Below the pieces are notes generated by a model. It was not told the DNA's origin, did not search any database, and was given only the letters and a program-made list of their open reading frames with translations. Below, piece by piece: positions 47,503-59,738 of a stretch of 64,000 nucleotides of DNA. Source of the stretch: Rosa chinensis (taxonomy: Eukaryota > Streptophyta > Magnoliopsida > Rosales > Rosaceae). A program made the position numbers and the translations under genes. Location: NCBI RefSeq assembly GCF_002994745.2, contig NC_037090.1, positions 19,642,001-19,706,000 on the forward strand, written 5' to 3'. Within the stretch, counting starts at the first letter, position 1. Every line of letters begins with the position of its first letter.

Positions 47503-48353
47503 TTTTTTTTTTTTTTTTTTAAGAATATCATATCAATATATTAATACTCAGGCTAAAAAGAACCATTACATATCCTTCCTCTACCATCTATGGGTAGATA
47601 AAGAGTTTGTGGTAAACCACAGCGATACATAGATTAGGTCTGATCATTTGATGGTACCCATGCTCATTTATTTAAGAAAGTCTAGAACTATGCTACCAAA
47701 GGCAAGTAAATAGGCTAAGGAAAAAACCCTAAATAAGACCCAACCCTAGAAGGCTGACCCACTCCTCGTGAGGTCCAAGATAAGGCCCAAAGACCTCATC
47801 CCAACCCCAGAAGGAGAAAGCTAGCCCAACAGGCCCAGTCAAGCTTGAAGCCGAGCAGTCGCATCCCAGCAGCGACCAAGCATCACGCCGCCACTAGAAG
47901 CTGCGTCGCTGTGCCTCTGTGTCACCGGCACCGCTGAGACCTTGTCGAGAGGCACCGCGCCATCCCGTGGAGTGCCAACTACCTGCACCATCTTCGAGGA
48001 GCCAACCTCCAATGCGATCGCCCATACCCCAACACTATGCTCCAAAACTGATCGAGATCAACTTGACAAGGAGTGCCTCGATTTGAGGTTGATCGATTTT
48101 ATTCCTTCCTTCGCCGGAGAAGACTAGGTTCCCCAGATCAGGTAAAGTAATAAGCAGAGGGCAATCAGGTTTCTCTGCGTTTCCTTGGTGTTGAGTCGGA
48201 ACCCTCACATCACATTCCATCCTTTGTTTTTGTGTAATGGCCAGAGCCATGGCTAGTATTCAGATCGGCTGTTGGTGGCCGGAGGTAGACGGTAGGCTAG
48301 GGTTAAGGGAGAGCGGTGCTGCTCTCATAGGCGCTGAGATAATATATCCTGAT
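47503..48353 (-). mobile_element. Internally deleted LINE, split at its 5' end by the Gypsy insertion
   Basis: The minus strand starts near 48353 with a GC-rich leader (AGCAGCACCGCTCTCCC) and an ATG at 48250, then passes quickly to a typical LINE 3' region ending GAGTATTAATATATTGATAT and an A tail (T run at 47503-47520). AAATTTAAC flanks it at 47494-47502 and 59468-59476, on the far side of the Gypsy element. The open frames at 48250-48035 and 48045-47839 have no domain I recognise. Confidence 0.6.
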
Positions 48354-48837
48354 TGTACATACTACTACGTAGTTAACTAGGTTTGGCAGTCAACTGGGGC
48401 CCGTAGGAAGACCCATGTACCAGGCCACTGGCCGGGTTCACATCCCACCATGATGGTTTGCATCAGGGACGGCACCCTGGGCATGGAGGGGTCCGGACCT
48501 GATCAGCACAGTCCATCTAAATATATATACACCAGAAAGTTGATATAGTTGCAAGGGGACAACATGCGTCCCACATCAAAGATAGGGGAAACCCCTTTCC
48601 CTTGCTCGAGTATAGCATCAGCACAACCACCTTTTACGGGTAATAACTCTTTCATCCACTATTTGTATAGTTCAATATATATATTAGTATCTTACTCAGG
48701 CATCGAAGGGGCATAAACCGTCCGGTACAGTTTATCCCTCTAACGCTGTGTTCCTGGTACAGGATCAAGGAGTTGGATCGATACCCCAGGCGGTATAGCA
48801 TTTTGAGTGAGGTACCCGGAGAAAGCCACCAGAAACA
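48354..48837 (+). repeat. Gypsy 5' LTR
   Basis: 484 bp. Closely matches the right LTR, with scattered base changes (for example ACGTAGTTAAC versus ACGTAGTTTAC) and small length changes. Confidence 0.93.
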
Positions 48838-49032
48838 TTGGCGCGCCAGCTAGGGGTCCTGAATCATGACCAAGCCGGAAGAAACGACAGGTGAGGGTAG
48901 AAGTGTTGCCGGGCGCTGATATTCTTTTCGGGCACTTCATTAGCAGGGACGCCAAGTATAGGAAGAGAGGCACTTGGTCTCGGATCCTTGGACCCACAGA
49001 GCACGATCAGCCCACCAGTCATCCAGGACTAA

Positions 49033-50096
49033 GTGGCCCTGGTCTCAGAGCTGGAGTCCATGCGAGCAGAGATCGCAGCTTTCCGAGAACAAGCCAGGAT
49101 CGATTGGGAACAGCAAAGAATCGATAGGGAGACAAACCTCCTGTCACAACAGACGCTGCAGGAGCTGGAAGATGAAAACACTGTGCTTGCCCGGGCACTG
49201 GACCGAAGGCACCAGCACAATGAGGCACTCACTCAGGCCCTAGCTAGAGCATCTCAAGTAACGACAGAGTTAAATGCTACCCCCATTCCAAGAGTAACCG
49301 GCATGGCACTGACCTCGTCCACAGTACACGGTCACAGGGTCATCCAGGTACCGGTGGATCTGTACCTGGAGAGCTTGAGGCATATGCCACTACCACCTTT
49401 GCCCCAACCTACTCAAAGCAACCCACCTGTAACTGATCCAAACAAGGCGTTACTCTCACAAATGAGCAGCTCCTTGTGTGCCCTTTAAGCAAGGGTAGAG
49501 GCAGCAGAGAACAGGGACACCTGGCGGCCCCTGACCGCTTATGAGGACCATCCGGGTCCTTTTAGCCAATAGGTTAGAGGTGCCATTCGATCAAACATAT
49601 CAAAGCCGTTGAAGATTGCCTATACGGGAATTGGGGACCCGTACCAGCACCTACAGACTTCCCGCTCACAAACAAGCGCCAAGGGATACACAGATGAGGT
49701 GTGTTGTAACATGTTCCAGGAGACATTATCAGGGGAAGCTTTGAGTTGGTTCTACGAACTGTAGGCCGGTTATGTAGGGAATTTCAAAGAACTAGCAGGC
49801 AAATTCTTAGCTCGGTTCATCCTACGTACCGACGGGATACACACCCCGAAGGGGCTACTGAAGGTTCAGCAGGGGGAGAATGAAACGTTGAAATCCTTAG
49901 TCAACCGGTGGCAAGCGGCTACCGCTAAATGCCGAGACCTTAACAAGGAACTGGCTGAGCTGGTTTTCAGGAGAAGCTTAAGAGCCGGGGAGTTCCTTTA
50001 CCAGATCCATCATCGTCCCCCACCTAGCTACGACGAGCTGATGGCCACGACCATCAGACATGCCCAGGCTGAATTTTAAACGTACGAGGATAACAT
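49033..50096 (+). pseudogene. Gypsy gag
   Basis: Starts near 49033 with a charged coiled-coil-like stretch (ESMRAEIAAFREQARIDWEQ), stops at 49486, and resumes in shifted frames with the core Retrotrans_gag motif FQETLSGEALSWFYEL (about 49710-49760) and then FKELAGKFLARFI, QGENETLKSLVNRWQAATAK and LRAGEFLYQIHHRPPPSYDE. Broken by stops. Confidence 0.8.
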
Positions 50097-50677
50097 CAGA
50101 CCAGAGATGAGAACCTCTACCCTAGCCCCGATGGTGAGGGAGGAGCCAAGAAAGCGGGAGTGGGTGCATGATCAGGGACAATCACCTCACAACTCGAGTA
50201 AGAGAAGCAAAGAGTCCTCGTCCAGGTCTAGCAGTTACGTGACCACTCAGTCTCATGTCGAAGAAAGGGCACAGCAGGCCCGCGAACACCACCACCACCC
50301 CGGTATGAGGTATTTACTATCCTCAACGCCTCGTATGAAACTATTTAGAACGAGAACAAAGATGAGATACCTAGACCACCATCCAGGAAGTTTCCGAAGA
50401 GTAAACTTACTCAGCAGGATACCGGAAGGTTCTGTACATACCATGAAGATACCGGCCACAATACCAACCTCTGCATGGCTTTAAAGAATACGATCGAGTC
50501 GCTAATTCAGAAGGGCAAGTTTCAGTGGTACCTACCCTCTAAAGAGATAGGAACTATCGATGTATACGGCCAGATCTTCACGATCCATGGTGGAGGCCCG
50601 AAGGATTTACTACCCCAGAGGAGGAAGCGAAATTCCAGTTTCGGCCACCAAGAAGTTTTCAATTTCCGCAAAGCCCC

Positions 50678-53600
50678 GTGCAACAAGAGGGCGACGCTGG
50701 GTGGAAGTCAGTCACGTTCCTGCAGGAGGAAGAAGCTAATCTAAAAATGCCCCATGATGATCCCTTCCTGATCATGCTCCAAATGGACCACTACATAATG
50801 TCTCGGGTACTCGTAGATACCGGGGCTTCGGTTAGTGTACTATTTCGTGATGCATACAAAGCTTTGAACAGGGGAAGGGCCAAGTTGTCACAGGATAATG
50901 AGCCCCTCATCAGCTTTTCAGGAGATATAGTCCAACCACTGGGATCAGATTACTTATCGATCACAGTGGGAGAGAGCCCAATCTGTTCAACCATCAAAAC
51001 AGAGTTCATTGTGGTTGACTGCGCTTCATCCTATAATGCTATCCTGGGCCGACCGGCATTCTGGCACCTGAGGAATTTCATTGCAGGCCACATGCTCATG
51101 ATGAAAGTACCAACCCCAGTCGGAATAGCAACCATTCAGTGTGATCAGGCTGCGGCAAGGCAGTGCTATTCTTTAAGGGTATCTCGGGGCAAAGGAAAGT
51201 CAGAAATGTTGTCCATGGCCACTGACCCTCTCACAGATAGGTATGAGGACCGCAGAGATGATACTGACTCTGACGAGGAACGTCCCGATGCCGTGGAAGA
51301 CATCGAAGAGGTCGTGCTATCTAGGAAGTTCCCAGACAGGATTGTCAAGATAGGTACCAAGTTGGCTCCGACTATCAGGGAAGACCTAATCTTGTTCCTC
51401 CGCTCTAACGCATCAGCTTTCGCCTGGTCATATGAAAACATGCCCAGTATACCAACTGGCATAGCCATGCACAACCTAGGTATTGTTCCTTACTTGGCAC
51501 CGGTAAGACAGAAGCGCAGAGCCTTCACACATGATAAGTATCGGGCTATCCAGGTTGAAGTAAAGAAATTGATGCCCATCAATTTTGTCAGGGAAGTAAC
51601 ATATCCCCGGTGGTTGGCCAACGTGGTCATGGTACCAAAGAAATCTCCAGGATCATGGTACATGTGTGTAGACTATACAAATCTCAACCGAGCATGCCCC
51701 AAGGATAGCTTCCCGCTCCCATGAATTGACCAACTAATCGATTCTACTGCTGGGTACCGATTACTCAGTTTCATGGATGTGTTCAGTAGGTACAACCAAA
51801 TTCGAATGAATCTGGCAGATGAGGAGCATACCGCTTTCACCACAGACAAAGGTCTTTATTGCTACCAGGTCATGCCCTTCAGATTGAAGAATGCAGGTGC
51901 CACTTATCAGCGACTTGTCAACTCCATGTTTGCGGATGTCATCGGTACTATCATGGAGGTATATGTTGACGCGCGATATGCTGGTCAAAAGCTTAACCCC
52001 CGAGGATCACGTAACCAACCTATCAATTGTCTTCGTTATCATATTACGCAACAGTATGCGGCTTAACCAGCAGAAATGCATTTTCGGGGTCGAAGTTGGG
52101 AAGTTCCTCAGGTACATCATTAGCCATAGGGGAATTGAGGCGAACCCATAGAAGGTGTAGCCTATAGTAGACATGATATCCCCAACCTACAGGAACGAGG
52201 TCCAATCCCTTACAGGTAAGGTAGCCGCTCTGTCAAGATTTATCTCCAAACTAACGGATAAGTGCACTCCTTTCTTCAAGCTGTTGAAAACCCAGCAGGT
52301 CGAGATAATAGCTTGGACCGCTGAGCACGAAGCTACTTTTCTCGGCCTAAAGGCATACTTGGCAGAGGTACCTTTACTTTACAAACCTGTTCCAAGAGAA
52401 ATGCTTTACATATATCTCGCGGCATCTTCTACAACCGTCAGCTTCTCTCTGATCAAGTGGGATTCTGATTGTGAGTACCCGGTGTACTACGCTGGAAAAG
52501 GTTATACTGGTGCGGAATCCAGGTACCCAGACATTGAAAAAGTAGCATTAGCCCTCCTAGTATCGGCCCAGAAACTCAGACACTATTTCCAGGCACACTC
52601 GATCACCGTTTTCACTAATTACCCATTGAGACAAGTTCTACAGAAACCATAGACATCGGGAAGATTAATTAAATGGGCCATCGAATTAGGAGAATTCGAT
52701 ATTAAATACCAGCCCCTGACAACAATTAAGGGCCAGGCTGTAGCAGATTTCATTTCTGAGCTTATTTCCCCTCATGATCCACCATCAGGAACACCGGAAC
52801 CACTAACCTCGAACCCACAACCACCAAGAACTTGGCGATTGTACGTGGATGGCGCATCCAACAAAAAGACAAGTGGCGCTGGCATCTTTCTAATCAGCCC
52901 AGAGGACCAAGTCTACGAGTATGCCTTCAAGACATCCAACAACGCCGCAGAGTATGAAGCACTCATAGCAGGCCTACAGATCGCTCAAGAGCTAGGAGTC
53001 CAGCACCTTCACATCTTCAGCAATTCCCAGTTGGTTGTGAACCAGGTCAGCGGTAACTTTGAAGCAAAAAAGTCGCACATGTCTTCTTACCAAGCCCTAG
53101 TTAGGGCACTGGTTCAGAGATTTGCCTCCTACGTTATCACTCAAATACCCAGAGAAAAAAAATGACAAAGCAGATGCCCTTGCAAAGATTGCGGCTACTT
53201 CCCCAAGCCCAGCTTATTGGGCTACCAAGGTCGAAATACTAGAAAAACCGAGCACCTCTAAAACGGTGTTAGAAATATTCACGGTGGACCACACTGCCTC
53301 ATGGATGGATCCAATATTAAGGTATATAGTCGACGGTCTGACCCCGGACGATAAGGTCGAAGACAGGAGACTCCAATTAAGGTCAGCTTGATACACGATC
53401 ATGAACGGAAAATTGTACAGAAGAGGTCATTGCTTCCCCAGCCTCAAGTGTGTGGCACCAGAGGACGGCCACAAAATAATGAAGGATATACATGCTGGTG
53501 TATGCGGTAACCATGCAGGGGCCCGATCTCTTGCACACAAGACCCTGAGGGCAGGATACTTCTGGCCAACCATGTCGGCCCTAGCTCAAACAATATTGTG

Positions 53601-54506
53601 TTCGTGCCGTAAGTGCCAAATGTATGCAAACATCCCAAGGGCACCACCCATTGCTCTCTCCATACTCCTTGCACCTTAGCCATTCTACCAATTGTGCATG
53701 GACCTGATTGGTAAGCTTCCCACAGCAGTGGGACAATTCAAGTACGCCATCATTGCCGTTGACTACCAAACAAAGTGGGTAGAAGCAGAACCTCTTGTCG
53801 CTATAACCACGGAGAAAGTGAAAAACTTCTTGTGGAAAAACATTTACTGCAGGTTTGGAGTCCCGTACACCATAGTCACAGACAATGGCACCCAGTTTGA
53901 CAATGATGAGCTTAAGGCTTACACCGAGACACCTGGGCTAGGTGTCCCCGGCTCACCCCCAGACCAATGGTCAGGTTGAAGCTGTCAACAAGATAATCAA
54001 GAAAATACTGAAGAAGAAATTGGATAAGGCCAAGGGTCTTTAGGCCTCTAAACTCCTCGAGGTATGGGCTATCAGGACCACTGCGACAAAAGCTACCGGA
54101 GAGACCCCTTTCTGCATGGCTTTTGGGTCGGAGGCGGTCCTCCCCATTAAAACTCAAATCCAAAATCCCAGGATTGAATACTTCGACGCGGATACCAACA
54201 CAGAGGGCCTACAGCTCGATACTGATTTGCTCGAGGAACGAAGGGATGTGGCGCACATGCATAATCTCGCAAACAAGCGGAGAATAGCTCATTACTATGA
54301 TGCCAAGGTATAGTCCCAGACTGAAGTTAAAGGACTGGGTCATGAAACAGGTTTACCCAGAGCCCCGGGGAATGGATCCATCCTGGATAGGCCTTTACGA
54401 GATGGTTGAGGAGGTAGGCCCCGCGACCTTTTACATTCGGGACATGGATGGAGTCGTTTCACGACATCCATGGAATACACAACGCCTCTGGTACTATTAC
54501 AAGTAG
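50678..54506 (+). pseudogene. Gypsy pol (protease, RT, two RNase H domains, integrase)
   Basis: Protease MSRVLVDTGASVSVLF (about 50800). RT: MCVDYTNLNRACPKDSFPLP, then a TGA stop at 51722, then FMDVFSRYNQIRMNLADEEH. The YVDD box near 51964 is split by a 4-base GCGC insertion that shifts the frame. First RNase H, VYYAGKGYTGAESRYPDIEK (about 52480-52550). Second RNase H of the archaeal type, LYVDGASNKKTSGAGIFLI and NNAAEYEALIAGLQIAQELG (52839-53165). Integrase: HHCC-type site HAGVCGNHAG...CSCRKCQMY, then MDLIGKLPTAVGQF and VTDNGTQFDNDE, frameshift near 53930, TNGQVEAVNK, and a C-terminal part to WNTQRLWYYYK. Several stops rule out activity. Confidence 0.9.
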
Positions 54507-54901
54507 CTCCCGGAGCATCTTACCCTAGCTTTTGATCATCCAGCTATGGAAAGCTACCCATCGGGTACTCATTTTGTAAGCCACTAGTGTTGTTTTGAAT
54601 GAAAAAATGGATTATTCAGACCATTACTTGCATTTTTTTTTTTTGCCTTAATAACCTGACGTACCGGACAACCAAGCTACATTGTTAGTTACTTTATTCC
54701 GGTAATGAGTAATTTAAACATACACGCTTCAGTAAGGCATAAAATACAAGCAATCTTAGCCCCTTTAAACATTTCCATTCAAAAAAAAAATCCGCTTGGA
54801 GGCAAAGGAATTTAATAAGGGACTACCCCAAACACTGGCTCGAGGCCATTGTTCAAAAGAATGTGTGACAAAATAAGAGCCCCGGAAGGCAAACCCCCTA
54901 A

Positions 54902-57245
54902 CTAAGCAGCGGGTTGACCACCACTTGCCCCTTCCTCAGGTCCGGCACTCTGGCTTCCCTGTTCCCTCCTCTTAGCCTCCTTCTCTTTCTTCTTTTCAAG
55001 AAGACCCCGCCTGAATTTGGCTTCATCCAGGTACCCGGCTGCCACCCACTCTTTGTACTTAATAATCACGGCCTTATCTTGAGCGGCGAGCAACATATCA
55101 ATGAGGTCTTGGGAGCCTTTGTATTCGGCAACGACCTCTTGCCTTTGGATGGGAAGTTTCTCCTCTAGCTGCTCTGCCCTCGCCTTCCATGACTTGGCAG
55201 ACTCCACAACTTCTTTCTCAGAGTCCCGAGCTCTCATTAACTCATCCCTTGCCCCAGAGAGTTCTCGCTCAAGCCCCGTGATCTTTTTCTCCTCCGCCTC
55301 CAGTTCGGCCACCTTGGGGGTCAAGGACTCCACCTTCCCCTTCAAGGAGTCCCGCTCCTTCTCCAGCTTAGCCTTCTCCCCATGGAGATACTTCACTTGC
55401 CCGGAGAGGTTGCTCACTTCCTCCTTCAAGTTGGTATCCTCTTCGCTGACATCGATGGTGTAAACATTGTATAGCGCCTATACTAGGAAGCAGAATTATT
55501 AGTGATACTCTTTTAAAAATAATAATAATAATAAAATTTCGCAGGCACGTGCATCGTACCCGCATCATCGATTGACTCCCTTGCCAGCCTCATGTTCTTT
55601 TGGGGAGTGTTATCCTTGGCCCGGATGCGGTTCAGGTTTATGTCCTTGAGGTCCCCAAGCATCGACCTCATAAATTTCTCATCTGCCACACCGTACTAGG
55701 AGAGTAGCTGCTTGATCGGTTTATTAGGGACAACCGACAGCACCGGAGACAATAGCCTAAGCGACTGGGTTGAATCCGGAGGGGCTTGATGACTCTTCTT
55801 GGAGTCCCCCTTCACATCCAGACCAGTGTACGTCACCTCCACATTCACCCCATTGCGGTGGTGATGACGATGAACCATTTTCCTCTTCTCCCCGGGCAGA
55901 AGCGTGCCTTCGCTACCTAGGGACCCGCTTGAAAGAGAAGCCTGGGACCCAGTCCCTTTTCCCTTGCCCCCTTCTGGGTCCACAGGGTAAGCACACCTTC
56001 AATACCAGAAGCCTCCCGCCTCACAATTTGGGCATTAGGGTCCGGTTCCCCATACCCTTCATCCGGTATCTCCAGCAGGATATCCTCAACGGTTGTCCGG
56101 GTCGTCTTGCCGTCCAGGTCCACGTCGATCTGTAGGGCCTCGTCTCCCTGGTTCATCAGTCTATCCATCAGCGCCAAGTCGTCCATTCTGTCTTCTTCCT
56201 TGCCTTTCCTTGGCTTCCTCTTCAGTACTTTGACTGCAACACGAATAACACGGTTCAGTAAGAAGACAAATAAAAAAATTGTTAGTTGGTTCAATTACTC
56301 GGGTGTCGCTCCTCACCGGGTACTCTTCCTAAGCCCAACCTATCCAATATGGAGTACTAGATGAATCTGTAAGAACTCTTTCTTCCACGTCACCCCATAG
56401 GCGTACATAAGTCCCAGGCAATGCGCTTCTTCTCCACATCTGACAGTACATAAGACTGGTCCCAGATGGCTTGATAAGTCCCAGGCACCTGTCATTTGCT
56501 ATTTTTGATCTGCCACCTACCCCCGACGAGGAATACTTTGTTCTTCCACTTCTTACTTTGAGAAGTCGGTAGATCGATAACAAGCGGCTCATAGTCTTGT
56601 GCAATAAAGGTTACCGTCCCTCCAAACTTCTTCGAGTAATTCACTCGGTATACTGCCCGAAACTCATTTATTATAGGCCAGCCCTGCTTGCACATGTCCC
56701 ACATTACCAGCATACTGAAAAGTTACCTCTAGGCGTTTGGGGTCAATTGCCCTGGTGACAAGTTCAGCATCCTTAATATGTACTGAATTGGTTTTGGCAG
56801 CGGTAACGATAGTCCTTGATGTAGCTGGTTCTCGTATAGCGCTGCCCATCCCATAGGCGGATTACATGCCAACTCGTCCAGTCCCAGAGGCCTAAGGTCC
56901 ACTTGGTCTAGTATGCCCCACCTTAGTCATACCGAAGTAATCTCTTTCATGGTCATGCTTCTTACTGGCTCATCACACACTGTTCTGTCCATCAAGGTAT
57001 ACCTACGCAATGGCACCCCTGACGGAATGGCAATGGTAACCTCGTCGTCCGACCCTGGACCTTCCTTGCTCCCACTAACCTCTTCACTCCCAGAACAAAC
57101 GGATACCACCCCGACAGATGAAGCGGTCTCCTCATCCCGGTACCCACCGCGAGTACCGCTTTGGGCGAGATAGGCATCCTGCCTGCCTCTTAGAGGCTTG
57201 ATGCGACGACTCCCCCCCAGCTGTGGCTCTTGTTTCTGATTCCAT
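54902..57245 (-). pseudogene. Antisense gene of the Gypsy element (coiled-coil protein, spliced, decayed)
   Basis: Opposite strand to gag-pol. A possible start at 57245 (MESETRATAGGESSHQ) leads after a frameshift to DEETASSVGVVSVCSGSEEV and LRRYTLMDRTVCDEPVRSM; then HIKDAELVTRAIDPKRLEVT, EFRAVYRVNYSKKFGGTV and SQSKKWKNKVFLVGGRWQIK. An acceptor TTGCAG near 56237 starts the next exon (KVLKRKPRKGKEEDRMDDLA). Another intron fits 55560-55483. The last exon encodes a long coiled coil (LHGEKAKLEKERDSLKGKVE to RAEQLEEKLPIQRQEVVAEY) ending GASGGQPAA at 54902. Frameshifts near 57135 and 55985 and a TAG near 55697 break it. Extra antisense ORFs in this position are known for Tat-lineage elements; function unknown to me. 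Confidence 0.65.
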
Positions 57246-57249
57246 CCTA

Positions 57250-57368
57250 TTAGCCTACGAATACCCTAGTCGTCACGTCCACCTGGAATCAGAGAAGGGA
57301 GAGTCCGCCCAGATCCAGATATAGGGCCCCAAGGTAGTGTGGATCACCCCCCACTACCATAAACCCAG

Positions 57369-57399
<31 letters not shown>

Positions 57400-57995
57400 A
57401 GACATTCATCAAACCCAGAAAATCTATACATTCCTACACCTATATATCAGTGCTAAACATAGATTTAGTCACCAATATGCGTACTTGGTGCTGCAATCAA
57501 CAGTTCAAAGGCAAACGAAAGCCAGATTCTTCAAAGCTAAATCCCAGAGATGAGCATAGTTCCAAATTGCAAACACATCAAAACAAAACCAGAAACAGAA
57601 GCAGAAAAAACCCAGACATTTTCTAGAAATGCAAGAAACAATTTCTTACCTCGTACTACTGCGGTCGCTATTTCGATCAAACCCTTCGTAAAATCAGGTC
57701 TGCTGCTCGTCTCTCTTCTTCACAGTAATATCAAAGACCAACGTAAATTTGGGCAGAGCTTTCTCACAATTTTCGCAGAATGATAACGAAAAAACAGAGG
57801 CTTTCCGTCTTAAATTCAACTCTTCTGCAATCACAACCGTTGATAGCGAAACGTCGCCAACCGCCCGATCACGCCACGTGTCCCACCAACCCTTTAACTC
57901 CTTCAGCACGCCAACCACCAGAACCTAAGGCGACGGGCATTTATTACCCCCTCTGAATCCGACCCGCCACGCGCCTTGCATGCATTTGTAACCCC
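57250..57995. other. Leader/promoter side of the antisense gene
   Basis: No sense-strand protein. A long A run (about 57369-57397) and a GC-richer segment at 57640-57960 precede the antisense start on the minus strand; this may hold its promoter and 5' UTR. Confidence 0.35.
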
Positions 57996-58810
57996 ATCGG
58001 GTACCTGAGGCTCAAACCCTCTTTCAAACCCCAATGGGTACTAGAGACTCAAGCCCTCCTTCAACCTCATCGGGTATCAGAGGCTCAAGCCCTCTTTCAA
58101 ACCTCATCGGGTACCAAAGGCTCAAGCCCTCTTTCAAACCCCATCAGGTATCAGAGGCCCAAGCCTTCTTTCAAACCCCATCGGGTATCAGAGGCCCAAG
58201 TCTTCTTTCAAACCCCATCGAGTACCAGAGGCTCAAGCCCTCCTTCAACCCTATCGGGTATCAGAGGCTCAAGCCCTCTTTCAAACCCCATCGGGTACCA
58301 GAGGCTCAAACCCTCTTTCAAACCCCATCGGATACCAGAGGCTCAAGACCTCCTTCAACCCCATTGGGTATCAGAGTCTCAAGACCTCCTTCAACCCCAT
58401 CGGGTACCAGAGGCTCAAACCCTCTTTCAAACCCCATCGGGTACCAGAGGCTCAAGCCCTTCTTCAACCCCATCAGGTATCAGAGGCTCAAGCCCTCTTT
58501 CAAACCCCATCGGGTACCAGAGGCTCAAGCCCTCCTTTAATCCCATCGGGTATCAGAGGCTCAAGCCCTCTTTCAAACCCCATCGGGTACCAGAGGCTCA
58601 AGCCCTCCTTCAACCCCATAAGGTATCAGAGGCTCAAGCCCACTTTTAAACCCCATCGGGTACCGGAGGCTCAAGCCCTCTTTCAAACCCCATCGGCTAG
58701 AGGCTCAAGCCCTCCTTCAACCCCATCTGGTATCAGAGGCTCAAGCCCTCTTTCAAACCCCATCGGGTATCAGAGGCTCAAGCCCTCGTTCAACCCCATC
58801 AGGTACTGGA
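57996..58810. repeat. Tandem repeat, about 22 units of 36-37 bp
   Basis: The unit resembles CCCCATCGGGTACCAGAGGC followed by TCAAGCCCTCTTTCAAA. Neighbouring units alternate between GGTACC and GGTATC and between CTCCTTCAACC and CTCTTTCAAACC, suggesting a 73-bp higher-order unit. An open frame across it (58034-58540) is a by-product of the repeat. Confidence 0.95.
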
Positions 58811-58979
58811 GGGTTAAATTGGGAGCACTGTGGAGTAGCTACCTGTAGTGTAACCCGCTCAAGACATCCCTTGCATATGCACTTGGGGGACTCCCTACAG
58901 GCACATCTGTGCCAAACCTTATGACCAGAAATATCAAGTCCCCACCCAAGAAACATCTTGAATGGGAACTTGGGGGACT

Positions 58980-59462
58980 TGTACATACTACTACGTAGTT
59001 TACTAGGTTTGGCAGTCAAGTGGGGCCCGTAGGAAGACCCAGGTACCAGGCCAAGGGCCGGATTCACATCCCACAGTGATGGTTCGCGTCAGGGACGATA
59101 CCCTGGGCACGGAGAGGTCCGGACCTGATCAGCACAGTCCATCTAAATATACACCAGAAAGCTGATATAGCTGCAAGGGGACAACATGCGTCCAACATCG
59201 AAGATAGGGGAAACCCCTTTCTCTTGCTCGAGTATTAAAGCATCAGCACAACCACCTTTTACGGGTAATAACTCCTTCTTCCACTTTTTGTATAGTTCAA
59301 TATATATATTAGTATCTTACTCAGGCATCAGAGCTGCATAAACCATCCGGTACGGTTTATCCCTCTAAGGCTGTGTTCTTAGTACAAGATCAAGGAGTTG
59401 GATCGGTACTCCAGGCGGTATAGCATTCTGATTGAGGTACCCGGAGAAAGCCACCAGAAACA
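58980..59462 (+). repeat. Gypsy 3' LTR
   Basis: 483 bp, preceded by the polypurine tract. Similar to the 5' LTR with scattered differences, consistent with moderate age. Confidence 0.93.
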
Positions 59463-59738
59463 CTGATAAATTTAACTTTTTTACCATGAAGATCATAAAA
59501 AGTGATGATTGGTTTAGAGGAATCTGTTACATTTGAGTATTGTAATAATTTATAATTTTTCTTTTATCAGAAGAATGATATATAAATGAATATATGCAAT
59601 TTTTTTTAACGATCAAGATATGCAATTTTATGATTTTTTATTTTTATTTTTTTATATGTGTAGTATAATCAACTAATGATGAATATATGAATCCTAACCC
59701 TCCAAGTTCATATTCTTGGCTACGCCACTGCCTACAAG

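Larger units (their letters stand above)
48354..59462 (+). mobile_element. Ty3/Gypsy LTR retrotransposon, probably Tat lineage
   Basis: LTRs at 48354-48837 and 58980-59462 (TGTACATACT...CAGAAACA), 5-bp duplication CTGAT (48349-48353 and 59463-59467). TTGGCGCGCCAGCTAGGGG follows the 5' LTR (primer-site position) and ACTTGGGGGACT precedes the 3' LTR (polypurine tract). Order gag, protease, RT, RNase H, second RNase H, integrase, then a 3-kb region with an antisense gene and a tandem repeat. The double RNase H and the extra region after pol are features I associate with the Tat clade. Decayed by stops and frameshifts. Confidence 0.93.
42723..59730. mobile_element. hAT element enlarged to 17 kb by nested CACTA, LINE and Gypsy insertions
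   Basis: Perfect 8-bp repeats CCTACAAG lie at 42715-42722 and 59731-59738. The left end TAATGGCGGAAACAG and the right end (reverse complement CAGTGGCGTAGCCAAGA) resemble the CAGTGGCGGAGCCAGG hAT group. Subtracting the dated insertions (CACTA 4.1 kb, Gypsy 11.1 kb, LINE about 0.9 kb) leaves an original element of about 0.9 kb. The left junction is shared with copy A (26247-26255), so it inserted before the laccase duplication. The ends are diverged, so the pairing rests mainly on the target duplication. Confidence 0.7.

Noticed and set aside
47839..48250. Minus-strand host gene
   Set aside because: Lies between an A tail and a LINE-like leader with matching flanks, so it is part of a deleted LINE; no domain.
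58034..58540. 168-codon open frame (MGTRDSSPPSTSSGIRGSSP...)
   Set aside because: It is a by-product of the 36-37 bp tandem array; no start context or domain.
57996..58810. CRISPR-like array
   Set aside because: Units are contiguous with no unique spacers, inside a plant retrotransposon.
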